42,616 nt of DNA, from contig DUVA01000225.1 of NCBI GenBank assembly GCA_012841305.1, positions 1 through 42,616 of the forward strand. The letters are read 5' to 3'. The notes below the pieces were generated by a model. The model did no database searches. It was not told the origin of the DNA and saw only the letters and a program-made list of their open reading frames with translations. How positions within the stretch are numbered: the first letter of the stretch is position 1; each line of letters begins with the position of its first letter. The DNA is from Bacillota bacterium (lineage in GTDB: Bacteria; Bacillota; SHA-98; UBA4971). Positions 26,280 to 34,931 of this stretch are shown one piece after another. The position numbers were made by a program, and so were the translations under genes.

Positions 26280-27656
26280 CTACGCGCCTTTAGGGGGAGC
26301 TATGCCAACTCGAACACGTTTTGACCTGGGACGGTACCTATCTTTTGAAATCAGTTCTCTTGACAACTCTATACCATCCTCTTTTACTACTCGATACACA
26401 GTAACCACGTATCCCCAGGTCCCGTTATCCTCCACCACTTCATCGCCGGATGCTAATGAAGGATCCTCCTTTTTGATGATTCCAGGTGGAATCTTTTCGT
26501 CAACAGAGGTGACAATAGACACCTCTTGACCACTTGGAACATGACCATATACTTTGGCAGTAATTGTATTATTGGTCACGAGAAACTTGATCAAAACATG
26601 ACTTAAGCCGTCATTGCGAAACCTAAAATCTATATAGTCATAGGCAACTGTAGCATCTCTGCCGGCTGGAATGTAGGCAGGTGCCATAGAATGATTTGAA
26701 CGGGCAACAACACTTAGGTTTGCGAGAAGAACAGCATTATACAGGGTAGAGGATACCTGACATATTCCCCCACCTATTCCTGGAACCAAGTCATCATCAA
26801 CCATTACTGGCGCTTCTAAGTACCCTGTCTCGGCACTACGCGGCCCTACAGTCTCGTTAAACGAGAATACCTCACCTGGGCTAAGAATATTACCATCAAT
26901 AGCGTTGGCTGCTTCTCGTATATTATGGACTCTCGATTTGTTGCCTGAATCGAAGCTCGTAGAGAACTTGCTTATACATTCCCTGATATTCATAGCATTT
27001 GCTTGCAGGGTAGTAAGAGAAGGCATAATCGGCTGCACATTGAGACCTAGTGTTCGATTGCTTCTCCTTGGAATGACCTCTCTTACGCGACTTCCTAGGT
27101 CTCTCGGATCAAGATACCTCCCGATCCTGGAAGGCTTCACGGTAACCGTGTCATCCGGGTTAATTACGAAAGAAGCATCCTCAGGAGCAATGTGGATATC
27201 AGTCATAAGATCGAAGGCAAAGTCTTTGAAAAGATCTTCATCAACTGACATAGTCAAGGGAATGTTGACTACCTTACGTGGCGATGATGTCCTGAATCTC
27301 AGCCTCTCCAACCAGCTCCCGGTACGTCCGATAGCCAAAGCCCTTTCAACAATCTCAGGAACAAAGACATGAAGACCAATGTCAGCAGGATCCAGTAGCC
27401 AGGCTTCATCGCCTGATGTTAACACAACTGGCTGCAAGACTATCTCATGTACGTACTGATAGAGCGCCTCTTCCGCCTGACTGCGGGTCATACCGCTAAG
27501 TTCAACATCCTCAACTACAACCCGCTCCAGGATTTCCGGTTCAAGGGGTCTTGCATCAACGTCATTATCAATCATAACAGCCTGTGCCACTACAGCAAAA
27601 ACACAAATGAATAGCAAAATGAATTTTATATGTAGACTTCGAGGCACGACAGACAT
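26280..27656 (-). CDS. VanW family exported protein with peptidoglycan-binding repeats
   Basis: A 458-residue cell-envelope protein. An N-terminal hydrophobic segment (about 9-27) acts as signal or anchor. Two PG_binding_4-type units follow (SGMTRSQAEEALYQYV and about 100-215), then the VanW domain (about 235-370) with LSPGEVFSFNETVGPRSAETGY, GGGICQVSSTLYNAVL and RSNHSMAPAYIPAG, and a beta-rich tail resembling a G5 domain. VanW proteins occur in Bacillota cell walls; some accompany vancomycin resistance genes but this one has no such neighbours. ATG at 27656. Confidence 0.93.
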   Translation of the reverse strand: MSVVPRSLHIKFILLFICVFAVVAQAVMIDNDVDARPLEPEILERVVVEDVELSGMTRSQAEEALYQYVHEIVLQPVVLTSGDEAWLLDPADIGLHVFVPEIVERALAIGRTGSWLERLRFRTSSPRKVVNIPLTMSVDEDLFKDFAFDLMTDIHIAPEDASFVINPDDTVTVKPSRIGRYLDPRDLGSRVREVIPRRSNRTLGLNVQPIMPSLTTLQANAMNIRECISKFSTSFDSGNKSRVHNIREAANAIDGNILSPGEVFSFNETVGPRSAETGYLEAPVMVDDDLVPGIGGGICQVSSTLYNAVLLANLSVVARSNHSMAPAYIPAGRDATVAYDYIDFRFRNDGLSHVLIKFLVTNNTITAKVYGHVPSGQEVSIVTSVDEKIPPGIIKKEDPSLASGDEVVEDNGTWGYVVTVYRVVKEDGIELSRELISKDRYRPRSKRVRVGIAPPKGA

Positions 27657-27875
27657 TATCCAAACCTACTTCCTACCATAAGTAATTAGGCACGTCCGTT
27701 TCTTTTGGATCTGACTTTCCTCGCATCCTAAGGATATGGAGTTCAAATGAGAGTTCGGCCTTTAGTGTGAAGCTTCTAGACTGACTCTACCGAACTCTGC
27801 ATTTTAAGTCCTGCAAAAACAACAATCCCAAATCTACAGGGAGTTTTCTACGCTGGTACCGCTTATTCCTCCAGC

Positions 27876-27926
27876 TTATGAATTGCATGTTCCCCCATCT
27901 CTTCCTATACTCGGTCTCCACCGCAT
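27876..27926 (-). CDS. Possible 16-residue leader peptide
   Basis: ATG at 27926 has CGGAGG four bases before it. The frame MRWRPSIGRDGGTCNS ends at TAA, and another GGAGG follows closely. It lies between the predicted promoter and VanW, about 220 bp before the VanW start. A leader peptide is possible; chance is at least as likely. Confidence 0.2.
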   Translation of the reverse strand: MRWRPSIGRDGGTCNS

Positions 27927-27978
27927 CTTTCCTCCGAACCTCAGTAGGCTTGATTTAGGAGCTCTATCCAAATTATAC

Positions 27979-28006
27979 ATTATATACCCAATAATTAGAG
28001 TGTCTA
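27979..28006 (-). promoter_or_regulatory. Candidate promoter upstream of VanW
   Basis: TAGACA (28001-28006), 16-bp spacer, TATAAT (27979-27984) on the minus strand. A second TATAAT overlaps downstream (27972-27977). The leader to VanW would be about 315 nt. Confidence 0.5.
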
Positions 28007-28053
28007 CAGGTATCTGTAAGATTCAGAAGTTCACGATGTCATCTCAAGCCAAT

Positions 28054-29154
28054 TTAAGTCTTGAGAAACTGCAGTAGAATTGAGCCAAGGACAGGCAATC
28101 CTAAGTATCCAATAAGTGGATATACCGTTCCCACCAGCTTAGCAAAACCTAATTGAGCCGGTAGACAGGCAACAGCGGTTATCGCCACCATTAGACCCAA
28201 CTTCGATATAGAAGCATGCCGGCTAAGCCTCTGTGACAATGCAAAGACACTACACACAGATGTCGTGGCCATTGCAAACCATAGAGCGAGAGAGTAACCC
28301 CTTGCTATCAGCAACCCATGGTAAGATGCAGCCTTGAGCATAGGCAATTCCTCACTAAACACAGATCTCCCGTAGGTAGCCAACACGCTCTGGATAGCGA
28401 GAAGGAAGAACATAAGCGAAATTCCTCCTAACAGGCCTCCTTGCCTCGCTGTGACTTTATCCGGTATATTTTTTCCCATGGATGCAAAGACCCCGACAGC
28501 TAAGAGAACATTGTAGGAAACATATAACAACGCTGAAAGCGGCCATGAAGGAGTCAATGCAGATGCCAATATCCCCCTGGAGCTACCGGTAGATACCGGC
28601 ATTAGAAAGCCCTGAGCCCTCTTCCATGTCGTAAGTATGGCTACCACAACAGGCATGGCTACCATAAGCGGACTCATGATTAGGTTGACCACCAGCAATC
28701 CGTCTATTCCTGTAGCTGCTGCTAAGACAGTAAACACTGCCGTGAGGAGAATTCCGGTCATTTGAGAAGCGCCCATAGTCTGCTTGAATAGCATGCCGCT
28801 ACCTGCCAGCATTATTGAGAAAGACCAGAAAATGAACGAAATCATCAGACAGTCATAAATCGCACATAGGGGCCACGGAACCAACTTCTCGAGGAAATCC
28901 CTTGACGACGATGTCTGGTATCTATATGCGAGTTCCGCAAGGGCAGCACCAAAAAGCACGAATAGTAGCCCTGCCGAAAGAACGCCTGAGCCTAATGGAA
29001 GAGCCCCGGCCTCCAATTGAAAACGCATTGGAAAAAAGAAGTGTACTTGCTCTTGACCTGAAGCAAAACCCGCCCCAACAACAGCCCCTACGTAGCTAGC
29101 AGCCAGTTCAAGCATCCTATTCTTGCGCAAGATTCTACATTCCCCCGTTGTCAT
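28054..29154 (-). CDS. YkvI-family membrane transporter
   Basis: A 366-residue protein with about ten to twelve hydrophobic segments. It opens ELAASYVGAVVGAGFASGQE, the glycine-rich helix 1 of the YkvI family in the APC (LeuT-fold) superfamily. Substrate is unknown. The N-terminus is uncertain: ATG at 29154 has little upstream, while a TTG at codon 9 follows GGGGGA and an ATG at codon 14 is closest to the conserved helix. It stands alone between two long gaps. Confidence 0.85.
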   Translation of the reverse strand: MTTGECRILRKNRMLELAASYVGAVVGAGFASGQEQVHFFFPMRFQLEAGALPLGSGVLSAGLLFVLFGAALAELAYRYQTSSSRDFLEKLVPWPLCAIYDCLMISFIFWSFSIMLAGSGMLFKQTMGASQMTGILLTAVFTVLAAATGIDGLLVVNLIMSPLMVAMPVVVAILTTWKRAQGFLMPVSTGSSRGILASALTPSWPLSALLYVSYNVLLAVGVFASMGKNIPDKVTARQGGLLGGISLMFFLLAIQSVLATYGRSVFSEELPMLKAASYHGLLIARGYSLALWFAMATTSVCSVFALSQRLSRHASISKLGLMVAITAVACLPAQLGFAKLVGTVYPLIGYLGLPVLGSILLQFLKT

Positions 29155-29497
29155 GCTAAATGGTCTACGCCTAAATTCTTATGCAACGTACGGAGGTTTA
29201 AGGCATATGGGATTCGTGCTTTGATAAACGCCTCTATCTTGCGCCTACGGAATATCTAATGCTCAGACTTCATATACTGCAAGTAGTATTTCGTCACCAT
29301 AGAATGATCCATTTATCTGAAAAAATAGAATGCTACACAACGGCACGCTATCGAAATCGAGTCAGTGGACGGCGCTTGATTGAGCGCAAAGAATCCTGAC
29401 ACGAAAATGGAAAGCGAATCGATAGGAGTCTCACAGCTGCGCACGGATAAGCTACGCAGAAGGCAACCATGGGAATATCGGTTAGGAGGGCGCTTAA
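29155..29497. other. Intergenic between divergent ykvI-like gene and yyaC
   Basis: About 340 bp without a credible gene. Since yyaC orthologues are made in the forespore, a sporulation-sigma promoter is expected here, but I see no match good enough to call. Confidence 0.4.
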
Positions 29498-30127
29498 TTG
29501 GGGCCATTGAGGGGTATTTCCCGCGACATGCTATGGCGCAGTCATATTGACGACCCTACGACCCCGGACAGAATAGTCTCAAGACTACGTTCGTTGATAA
29601 TTAAGGATCTACCTCTCCCAGCGCATCGTCCTGTACTCTTCTTCTGCATTGGGACTGATCGCTCTACAGGAGATGCACTCGGGCCTCTCATAGGCAGTCG
29701 TTTGATGGCTCTGGGACTTGACGCATCATATGTGTGGGGAACACTGGATTCTCCGGTTCATGCAGCTAATCTCCATGCTGCAATAGATGAAGCCTATTCA
29801 TCTTTTCAAAATCCATATGTTATTGCAGTAGACGCATGTCTCGGCAGGCTCGAGAATGTAGGCATGGTGACTGTCTCACGAGGCCCGCTTAGGCCGGGTA
29901 CCGGTGTCAGCAAAACCTTACCGCCCGTTGGGGACATCCATGTTACCGGAATTGTCAATGTCGGAGGATACATGGAATATCTGGTCCTTCAGAATACCAG
30001 GCTCTCAGTGGTAATAAGGATGGCGGAAGTAATCTCAAAAGCCCTTCTGCAAGTTGCAGAGGAGTTCCGACAGACAACTGAAGAAACAGACGACGATACG
30101 AGCGCCGTAAGCCCAACCTGTGACTGA
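29498..30127 (+). CDS. yyaC: Spore protease YyaC (DUF1256)
   Basis: A 209-residue protein of the DUF1256 family related in fold to the germination protease GPR and to hydrogenase maturation proteases. PVLFFCIGTDRSTGDALGPLIG (near 45-66), YVWGTLDSPVHAANL and VIAVDACLGRLENVGMVTV are diagnostic. Present only in endospore formers. The start is TTG at 29498, with AGGAGGG seven bases upstream. One of the few plus-strand genes, convergent with the YkuS gene 35 bp away. Confidence 0.92.
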   Translation: MGPLRGISRDMLWRSHIDDPTTPDRIVSRLRSLIIKDLPLPAHRPVLFFCIGTDRSTGDALGPLIGSRLMALGLDASYVWGTLDSPVHAANLHAAIDEAYSSFQNPYVIAVDACLGRLENVGMVTVSRGPLRPGTGVSKTLPPVGDIHVTGIVNVGGYMEYLVLQNTRLSVVIRMAEVISKALLQVAEEFRQTTEETDDDTSAVSPTCD

Positions 30128-30161
30128 CGTTGCAGCATAGGCTCCTTCTCAAAAACCAATT

Positions 30162-30407
30162 CTAAAAGGAACCAAGATACGTTTCAATATCGTCAGCAAT
30201 TTCCTCGGGTGCTTTTCCTGTAACATCAAGCACAGGCACTCTGGTGTGAATAGTCGACACCCCGGAGTGGTTGATGTCCATGCCGGAAATAAGCACTATA
30301 TCAGCAGAATCAAGACCTTCGTCGAAACCGATTGTGTGATACCCTCGTTCCTCCAAAGCATCCCGGTAAGCCGAAAGAGTATCTGCCACTGCCACTATAC
30401 GCTTCAT
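30162..30407 (-). CDS. YkuS/UPF0180 family protein
   Basis: An 81-residue small alpha/beta protein: VAVADTLSAYRDALEERGYH, then SADIVLISGMDINHSGVSTI and VPVLDVTGKAPEEIADDIE. The pattern matches UPF0180 (YkuS) of Bacillota; function unknown. The ATG at 30407 follows AAGGGG at nine bases; the frame extends 11 codons further without a site. Confidence 0.85.
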   Translation of the reverse strand: MKRIVAVADTLSAYRDALEERGYHTIGFDEGLDSADIVLISGMDINHSGVSTIHTRVPVLDVTGKAPEEIADDIETYLGSF

Positions 30408-30555
30408 ACTTTGCCACCCCTTCTTTCTCGGGGATAGCATGTCTCAAGTTGAAGTCCTGTATTCTATCGGGCAATGCAGTCTGAAGCATCGTCCATGTAT
30501 CGCATACTTCAATTGACTGAATAGACTCGCCTAGGCCTCAAATAACATGTTTGCC

Positions 30556-31239
30556 TTAATCGTTCTTCTTCTGCTCCACTCTCCCGTATTTGCTGTGATC
30601 CTCCAGGGCATTACGAACTTCTTCATCAGACACTTGCTTGAAATCTTCATAGAATTGACCTACCGCAACGAAAGAGGCTGGCCTGGACACGGTGACTACC
30701 TGACATCCTGTCGTTCGTTCGAGCTCATAGACAGACTCGCGCGGGGCAACAGGAACAGCAATAACCAACTCTTCAGGGCCTTTTCTCAAAATAGCCTCAG
30801 CAGCAGCCATTACCGTGTAACCTGTAGCAATACCATCATCTACAATAAGCACAATTCTGCCAGCAACCTTCGGGACTGGCCTTTCCCCGCGATATCGCCT
30901 TATATACTCCTGAATTTCACTCTCAGCCTGCTTAACCTTCAGGTCTATGAAGTCTTTCTCTACACCAAGGCTGGAGACAAGAGAGTCATTAAGTAGAACG
31001 GTTCCATCACCGGTCACCGCTCCGATGGCCAATTCGGGATTTCCGGGTGCGCCGATCTTCCTTGTAATAACGACGTCTAGTTCCGCATTTAGCGCAGTAG
31101 CCACCGCTGCTGCAACAGGGACTCCTCCACGAGGCAATGCCAGAATCAATGCATTTCTGCCTTGATATTCACGGAGCCGGCCTCCTAGTATCTTTCCCGC
31201 TTCGGTACGATCCTTAAAGAGCATTTCCCAGTCACTCAT
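30556..31239 (-). CDS. Phosphoribosyltransferase family protein
   Basis: A type I PRTase fold protein of 227 residues. The PRPP loop IVLIVDDGIATGYTVMAAAE lies near residue 127, and the hood begins ALILALPRGGVPVAAAVA. NPELAIGAVTGDG and VVTVSRPASFVAVGQFY are shared with the broad phosphoribosyltransferase/esterase family that lacks an assigned base. Specific substrate is unknown. The ATG at 31239 overlaps the bactofilin gene by 8 bp, with GGAGGG very close to it; an ATG five codons later is a possible alternative. Confidence 0.85.
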   Translation of the reverse strand: MSDWEMLFKDRTEAGKILGGRLREYQGRNALILALPRGGVPVAAAVATALNAELDVVITRKIGAPGNPELAIGAVTGDGTVLLNDSLVSSLGVEKDFIDLKVKQAESEIQEYIRRYRGERPVPKVAGRIVLIVDDGIATGYTVMAAAEAILRKGPEELVIAVPVAPRESVYELERTTGCQVVTVSRPASFVAVGQFYEDFKQVSDEEVRNALEDHSKYGRVEQKKND

Positions 31240-31717
31240 TCCCTCCGATTTCATCGCCTGACACTGCAACCTCAGACACTTCACCGGGTAGGAGTTTTGG
31301 GAACTCCTCATTCTCCAGCATCTCGCACGAACCCCTGAATATCGCCCCGTCTTCCACACACAGGGCTCCTGCCTTCAACTCGCACGAACCCCTGAATATC
31401 GCCCCGTCTTCCAAACACAGGGCTCCTGCCTTTACTTCTCCATATAGTCTTCCCGTTGAGGCAATCTCCAGCCGTCCACTGGCATAAATGTCTCCTTCAA
31501 CCTCGCCTGCTATTGTTATGTTTACCGCGTGAATTGTCGCCTTTAGCTTTGCACTATCACCTATGGCCACATCCCCATCTGCATGGATGTTTCCGTCAAA
31601 GCAACCATCCAGACGAACGGAACCACGTATCTCCATTCGTCCATTTGCAATTGTGTCCTTTCCAATAATCGTGTCAACCTTCTTGTTCTGAGGCGCTTGC
31701 GGCCGCCTGCCAAACAT
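31232..31717 (-). CDS. Bactofilin (polymer-forming cytoskeletal protein)
   Basis: A 161-residue bactofilin. A short tail (GRRPQAPQNKKVDT) is followed by a right-handed beta-helix core: TIIGKDTIANGRMEIRGSVR, DGNIHADGDVAIGDSAKL, GEVEGDIYASGRLEIAS. Bactofilins polymerise without nucleotides at the membrane and often direct local wall growth. Residues of the last rungs are a direct 19-residue duplication (KAGALC-LEDGAIFRGSCE repeated as KAGALC-VEDGAIFRGSCE). ATG at 31717 after GGGAGAG. The M23 peptidase 300 bp upstream is a common partner. Confidence 0.95.
   Translation of the reverse strand: MFGRRPQAPQNKKVDTIIGKDTIANGRMEIRGSVRLDGCFDGNIHADGDVAIGDSAKLKATIHAVNITIAGEVEGDIYASGRLEIASTGRLYGEVKAGALCLEDGAIFRGSCELKAGALCVEDGAIFRGSCEMLENEEFPKLLPGEVSEVAVSGDEIGGNE
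31322..31435. repeat. 57-bp tandem duplication inside the bactofilin gene
   Basis: Copies 31322-31378 and 31379-31435 differ at only a few bases (CCACACAC vs CCAAACAC, and the last bases). The period is 57 bp, exactly 19 codons, so the frame is kept. The near identity indicates a recent event. Confidence 0.95.
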
Positions 31718-31760
31718 AGCAATACTCTCCCTTCTCTTACCTCTAGTGTGAAAGTTTCCA

Positions 31761-31790
31761 CTTATAACTGACCTATGTCAGGGTTCCCAA
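31761..31790 (-). promoter_or_regulatory. Candidate promoter of the bactofilin gene
   Basis: TTGGGA (31785-31790), 18-bp spacer, TATAAG (31761-31766) on the minus strand. A CTGACATAGGTCAG inverted repeat occupies the spacer and could be an operator. Confidence 0.45.
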
Positions 31791-32017
31791 CATAAAATCG
31801 GCTAACGTCTGAATGCCCACATGCAAGGGCCATTGCGGAGCCGTCATTTCAATTATCCCTTGTCTTGCCGGAGAGTTAGGCCTAAGACGGGCTTCCTTTA
31901 CAGAATCTTGCAAGCAAGCAACTCTCACTCACATAACGCTCATAATTAGTGTCCATCCCATAGGATTTGAAACGTATCGGAGCAATAGAGAATTGACGGA
32001 AGCGGGCTCGTGGTGGG
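31791..32017. other. Intergenic between M23 peptidase and bactofilin
   Basis: No gene or clear terminator was recognised; the region is crossed by short random frames only. Confidence 0.4.
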
Positions 32018-33112
32018 CTAGTTCATATATGACCATGGATTCACTGGTTTTCCGGAAACACGAACTTCATAGTGGCAATGAGATCCTGTACTTACACCGG
32101 AACTTCCCACATACGCAATAACCTGTCCACGTTTGACTCGCTGACCAACACGGACAACGATTTTGCTGGCATGACCGTACAGCGTCTGGAATCCATACCC
32201 GTGATTTATGATCACTGTACGTCCATAGCCTGCACGTGACCCGCTAAACAGCACCACACCATCGGCTGTGGCCACAATGGGTGTACCTGTAGGAGCAGCC
32301 AAGTCGATACCTTCATGCATTTGAGTCCGCCCGGTAATTGGATGGCGTCTGGATCCGTAGCGGGATGTTACTCTGCCTCTTGTAGGCATTCCACGAGGAG
32401 TGTGCTCAAGCCTATCTCGGTATGAAATCGCCGACTTCTTCAAGGAATTAAGTTGGGTCTCCATCCTGTCCGCGGACTGCTGCAATTCATGGAGCCAGTC
32501 TGTTGTTTCTGAAAACATCGTGGCCCGTTCCAGTAAAGGTGAATCCTGATTTGAGCTGTTAACAAGTGAAATTATCTCCGCAGGCTCCATTTGACGACCT
32601 GACAGGGTTCCCCGTTCATAGTCTCCTCTACTGGGAATAGAGGCACTGGCAGTAGAAGACTTTTTCCCCTTGACAATCTCCGCAATATCTCCACTGAGCG
32701 AGTCAAGAAATGCCAGATCCGTCTCTAGTTGAACCAGCTTGCCCCTAATCTCTTGAAGCTTCTTCTCATTCTCCCTATTGAGACTACTGAGTACAGCATT
32801 CTCTCTAGACAGGTGCTCAATATATGAGTCCTTGTTCATGTGCTCCATATAGGAGCGGGCAACACTTGCAGTCATTCCTAGATATGACGATGTTAAGAGT
32901 ATGCAAATACCGATAATGACAGCAAGTCCTACATACACCCACAGCATCGGTAAGCTCAAACTCTTAACAGACTCATCCCCGGTTGGTATGGCCATAATAG
33001 TCAGCGTGCGACCACGTTTCTTGGCAATGTTATTCTTCAGGGTCTTACGCCACAATATGGCTCGCTCCTTCCTTGGCAGAGTATCACCGATTACTCTCAT
33101 TTCACTCATCAT
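32018..33112 (-). CDS. Membrane-anchored M23 (LytM-type) peptidase
   Basis: A 364-residue bitopic protein. A cytoplasmic basic N-terminus (about 1-52) is followed by one membrane helix (MLWVYVGLAVIIGICILL, near 56-75), a coiled coil (about 95-135 and 200-235), and a C-terminal LytM domain. The domain starts RVTSRYGSRRHPITGR, and the zinc ligands are in QMHEGIDLA and SHCHYEV (H-x-H), so it is likely an active endopeptidase acting on wall crosslinks. It neighbours a bactofilin, a pairing known from cell-shape systems. ATG at 33112 after AGGGA. Confidence 0.93.
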   Translation of the reverse strand: MMSEMRVIGDTLPRKERAILWRKTLKNNIAKKRGRTLTIMAIPTGDESVKSLSLPMLWVYVGLAVIIGICILLTSSYLGMTASVARSYMEHMNKDSYIEHLSRENAVLSSLNRENEKKLQEIRGKLVQLETDLAFLDSLSGDIAEIVKGKKSSTASASIPSRGDYERGTLSGRQMEPAEIISLVNSSNQDSPLLERATMFSETTDWLHELQQSADRMETQLNSLKKSAISYRDRLEHTPRGMPTRGRVTSRYGSRRHPITGRTQMHEGIDLAAPTGTPIVATADGVVLFSGSRAGYGRTVIINHGYGFQTLYGHASKIVVRVGQRVKRGQVIAYVGSSGVSTGSHCHYEVRVSGKPVNPWSYMN

Positions 33113-33481
33113 AAGTTAGTCCCTAGAAGACTTGTTGGTCACTGGTTACAGATAGCAGTCGAACTGAGCGCCTATAATAGAGAGAGAATATCCAATTCTC
33201 CGGACAGGGCTGCCCAAGCTAAGCATGGTACCCAAAAGGACAAGGTACATTTCGACAAGCATGCCCAATTTCCTGCTACCCCATAAATCTTTGGTGCCTG
33301 GTTTTCATAATTTCTTAGAGATTAGTGTGCACCTAAGTGAAATTATCCATTCGTTCCTACAAGTCTTCCAATCTGTGTTTGCCGAATATCGGGCTCGATG
33401 CAGTCAATGTACATCTGGCAATGCCCAAACTTGAGTAAAGGCAAAACGCGTATCGGCCTTACCCAGCTAGTATCGAAAAGC
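33113..33481. other. Intergenic, nothing recognised
   Basis: About 370 bp between DUF4446 and the M23 peptidase. A plus-strand TATAAT near 33173 has no matching -35 and no gene behind it. No RNA motif was recognised. Confidence 0.4.
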
Positions 33482-33994
33482 CTACTGATCAAGCATTAAT
33501 GCCTGTTGAACGGCAGTTTCCTCTTCCTTTGAGAGAGCGTACTCTGATAGACCTCCTTTCACAGGTTTTGCATACACTCGTGATTCCTCACGTCCATAAA
33601 GGCTACTTAGAACGACTCCGTCTCCTTTACCGTTAAGCAAAGCCAATGCGAAGCTCTGTTTGCCTCCCATATCCTCAAAAGCATCAAAACGCACTGCACC
33701 AACACCTTGGAAATGCCTTTGGGATTGACTATGGACATCTTCGATAACGTCCTCCAGGGCTTCCAGCTTACGTTCTGTTGTTCCCATTCGTTCAACATAT
33801 TCTCGAAGAATCTCTTCGAGATTGTCTCCCCGCACTCCACGCAGTAAGTTGCGATATGTTCTTAACACTCGGCTAATCTGAAGGTTAAGTATAAGAAAAA
33901 GGGCAGTTGTTGCTGTAAAAAGGATAGTAAGAACGTTCATAGGATCTTTCATAATGACACTAATTGCTTCATACAAGCTGTTGAACACTTCCAC
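33482..33994 (-). CDS. DUF4446 family membrane protein
   Basis: A 170-residue protein: one N-terminal hydrophobic helix (VLTILFTATTALFLILNLQI, about 20-40), then a coiled-coil-like stretch (LLRGVRGDNLEEILREYV through VIEDVHSQSQ) and a beta-rich end starting VGAVRFDAFEDMGGKQSFALA. This is the DUF4446 family, typically encoded beside parB in Bacillota; its role is unknown. I choose GTG at 33994 because GGGGAGG lies seven bases upstream; the ATG at 34021 has no site. Here it is separated from parB by 4 kb of non-coding and mobile DNA. Confidence 0.88.
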   Translation of the reverse strand: MEVFNSLYEAISVIMKDPMNVLTILFTATTALFLILNLQISRVLRTYRNLLRGVRGDNLEEILREYVERMGTTERKLEALEDVIEDVHSQSQRHFQGVGAVRFDAFEDMGGKQSFALALLNGKGDGVVLSSLYGREESRVYAKPVKGGLSEYALSKEEETAVQQALMLDQ

Positions 33995-34560
33995 AAGACT
34001 TCCTCCCCAAAAGTTTATCATGCATACTTCGCACGATGTAGATATTGTCCTCTTCTCCCGTCACAGATAGAGCATACCCACAAGTAAACACCCTGTTCCT
34101 TTGTGTTGAAAACAGGGCTTCTGTTCATGACAAATATTTCCCGGGAAATACCGCGTTAAGCACGGCAGCGCTACGCAATGATCACATAGTCATCCTTCCT
34201 GCCGGACTATACCATACAACTTCCTCATATCTCCACGCAAACCGTACTTCTCCCGCTTATGAGAAAGACCATGCACGATACAGCTATCATCCTCTATGGG
34301 TCTGGCCCAATTCCACCTTGATGCATTCCTTAATTCGCGGGAGTTTGGACGAATGCCTTCACGCAGGAGGTTAAACTGCTTGCGTCTTTTCACACCACCT
34401 TGCATAGGGCTGAGCAATGGTCGTTTCTAAGGTTATATAAGGATTTCGCCACCTTACTCATCAATTCCTCAAGACAACCTAGGGTTATTACTACTTCGAT
34501 TCCACGCGTATCCCTTACTTCCTCCTTGCAGTGACTGCTGTTACTGATTTCCAGTGTAAT
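33995..34560. other. Intergenic region with a Noc-type palindrome
   Basis: No credible gene. It contains the perfect palindrome at 34135-34150 and a 7-bp hairpin CCCTGTT/AACAGGG near 34091-34117. A minus-strand frame at 34190-34417 has no start signal. Confidence 0.4.
34136..34149. promoter_or_regulatory. Perfect Noc-binding site (NBS)
   Basis: ATTTCCCGGGAAAT, identical to the consensus known for Bacillus subtilis Noc, within the 16-bp palindrome TATTTCCCGGGAAATA. It lies 5.5 kb from the noc gene in the non-coding accessory region. Confidence 0.8.
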
Positions 34561-34931
34561 CACTCCTCCGCGCGCGTATAGTGAGCACTCCCATATCGCC
34601 CTAGCAGTCTTTCGGATGTCTTATTCCTCCGCGTGCGTATAGTAATCACGGCAGGCGTCTTCAATTTTGCCGGGATCTCTTCCCATTCCTCCGCCGCGCG
34701 TGCGCGTATGCGCAGATCACGGGGATTTCAGGGACTTTTGACCCCATTCCTCCGCGCGCGTATGCGTATAGCGTATAGTAAGCGCAGAAGGCATATGACT
34801 TGCCGCTCTCTATGTACTCATTCCTCCGCCCTCCGCGTGCGTACGCGTAATAGGTATAGTAGGCACCCGAGGACATTGTCCGTCAGTCGTGGCCTTGGAC
34901 ATTCCTTCGCGCGCGTCGCGTATAGTAAGCA
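34561..34931. repeat. Array of six interspersed CG-alternating repeats
   Basis: Six units begin at 34561, 34622, 34684, 34745, 34819 and 34900. Each reads roughly ATTCCTCCGCGYGCG, then TATAGTAAGCA. Four unit starts are 61-62 bp apart, then 74 and 81. The alternating CG/TATGCG middle varies in length (units 27 to 47 bp), while ends ATTCCTCCG and TATAGTAAGCA are kept. Spacers of 25-35 bp are unrelated to one another. Not a CRISPR: units are too variable and no cas genes are present. Confidence 0.85.

Larger units (their letters stand above)
27657..28053. other. Intergenic leader region upstream of the VanW gene
   Basis: About 400 bp with no large gene. It holds a likely minus-strand promoter (27979-28006), a 16-codon frame with GGAGG (27876-27926), and a 9-bp inverted repeat AGAGTTCGG/CCGAACTCT near 27750-27796 that could close a 30-nt loop in the leader. 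Confidence 0.45.

Noticed and set aside
33225-33434. Plus-strand 69-codon frame between M23 peptidase and DUF4446
   Set aside because: No ribosome-binding site and no recognisable content.
34190-34417. Small minus-strand protein in the accessory zone
   Set aside because: No start signal, no recognised motif, and it overlaps no conserved neighbour.
34561-34931. CRISPR array
   Set aside because: Regular 61-bp spacing of the first units is suggestive, but unit length varies from 27 to 47 bp, sequence is degenerate, spacers are not uniform and no cas genes are nearby.
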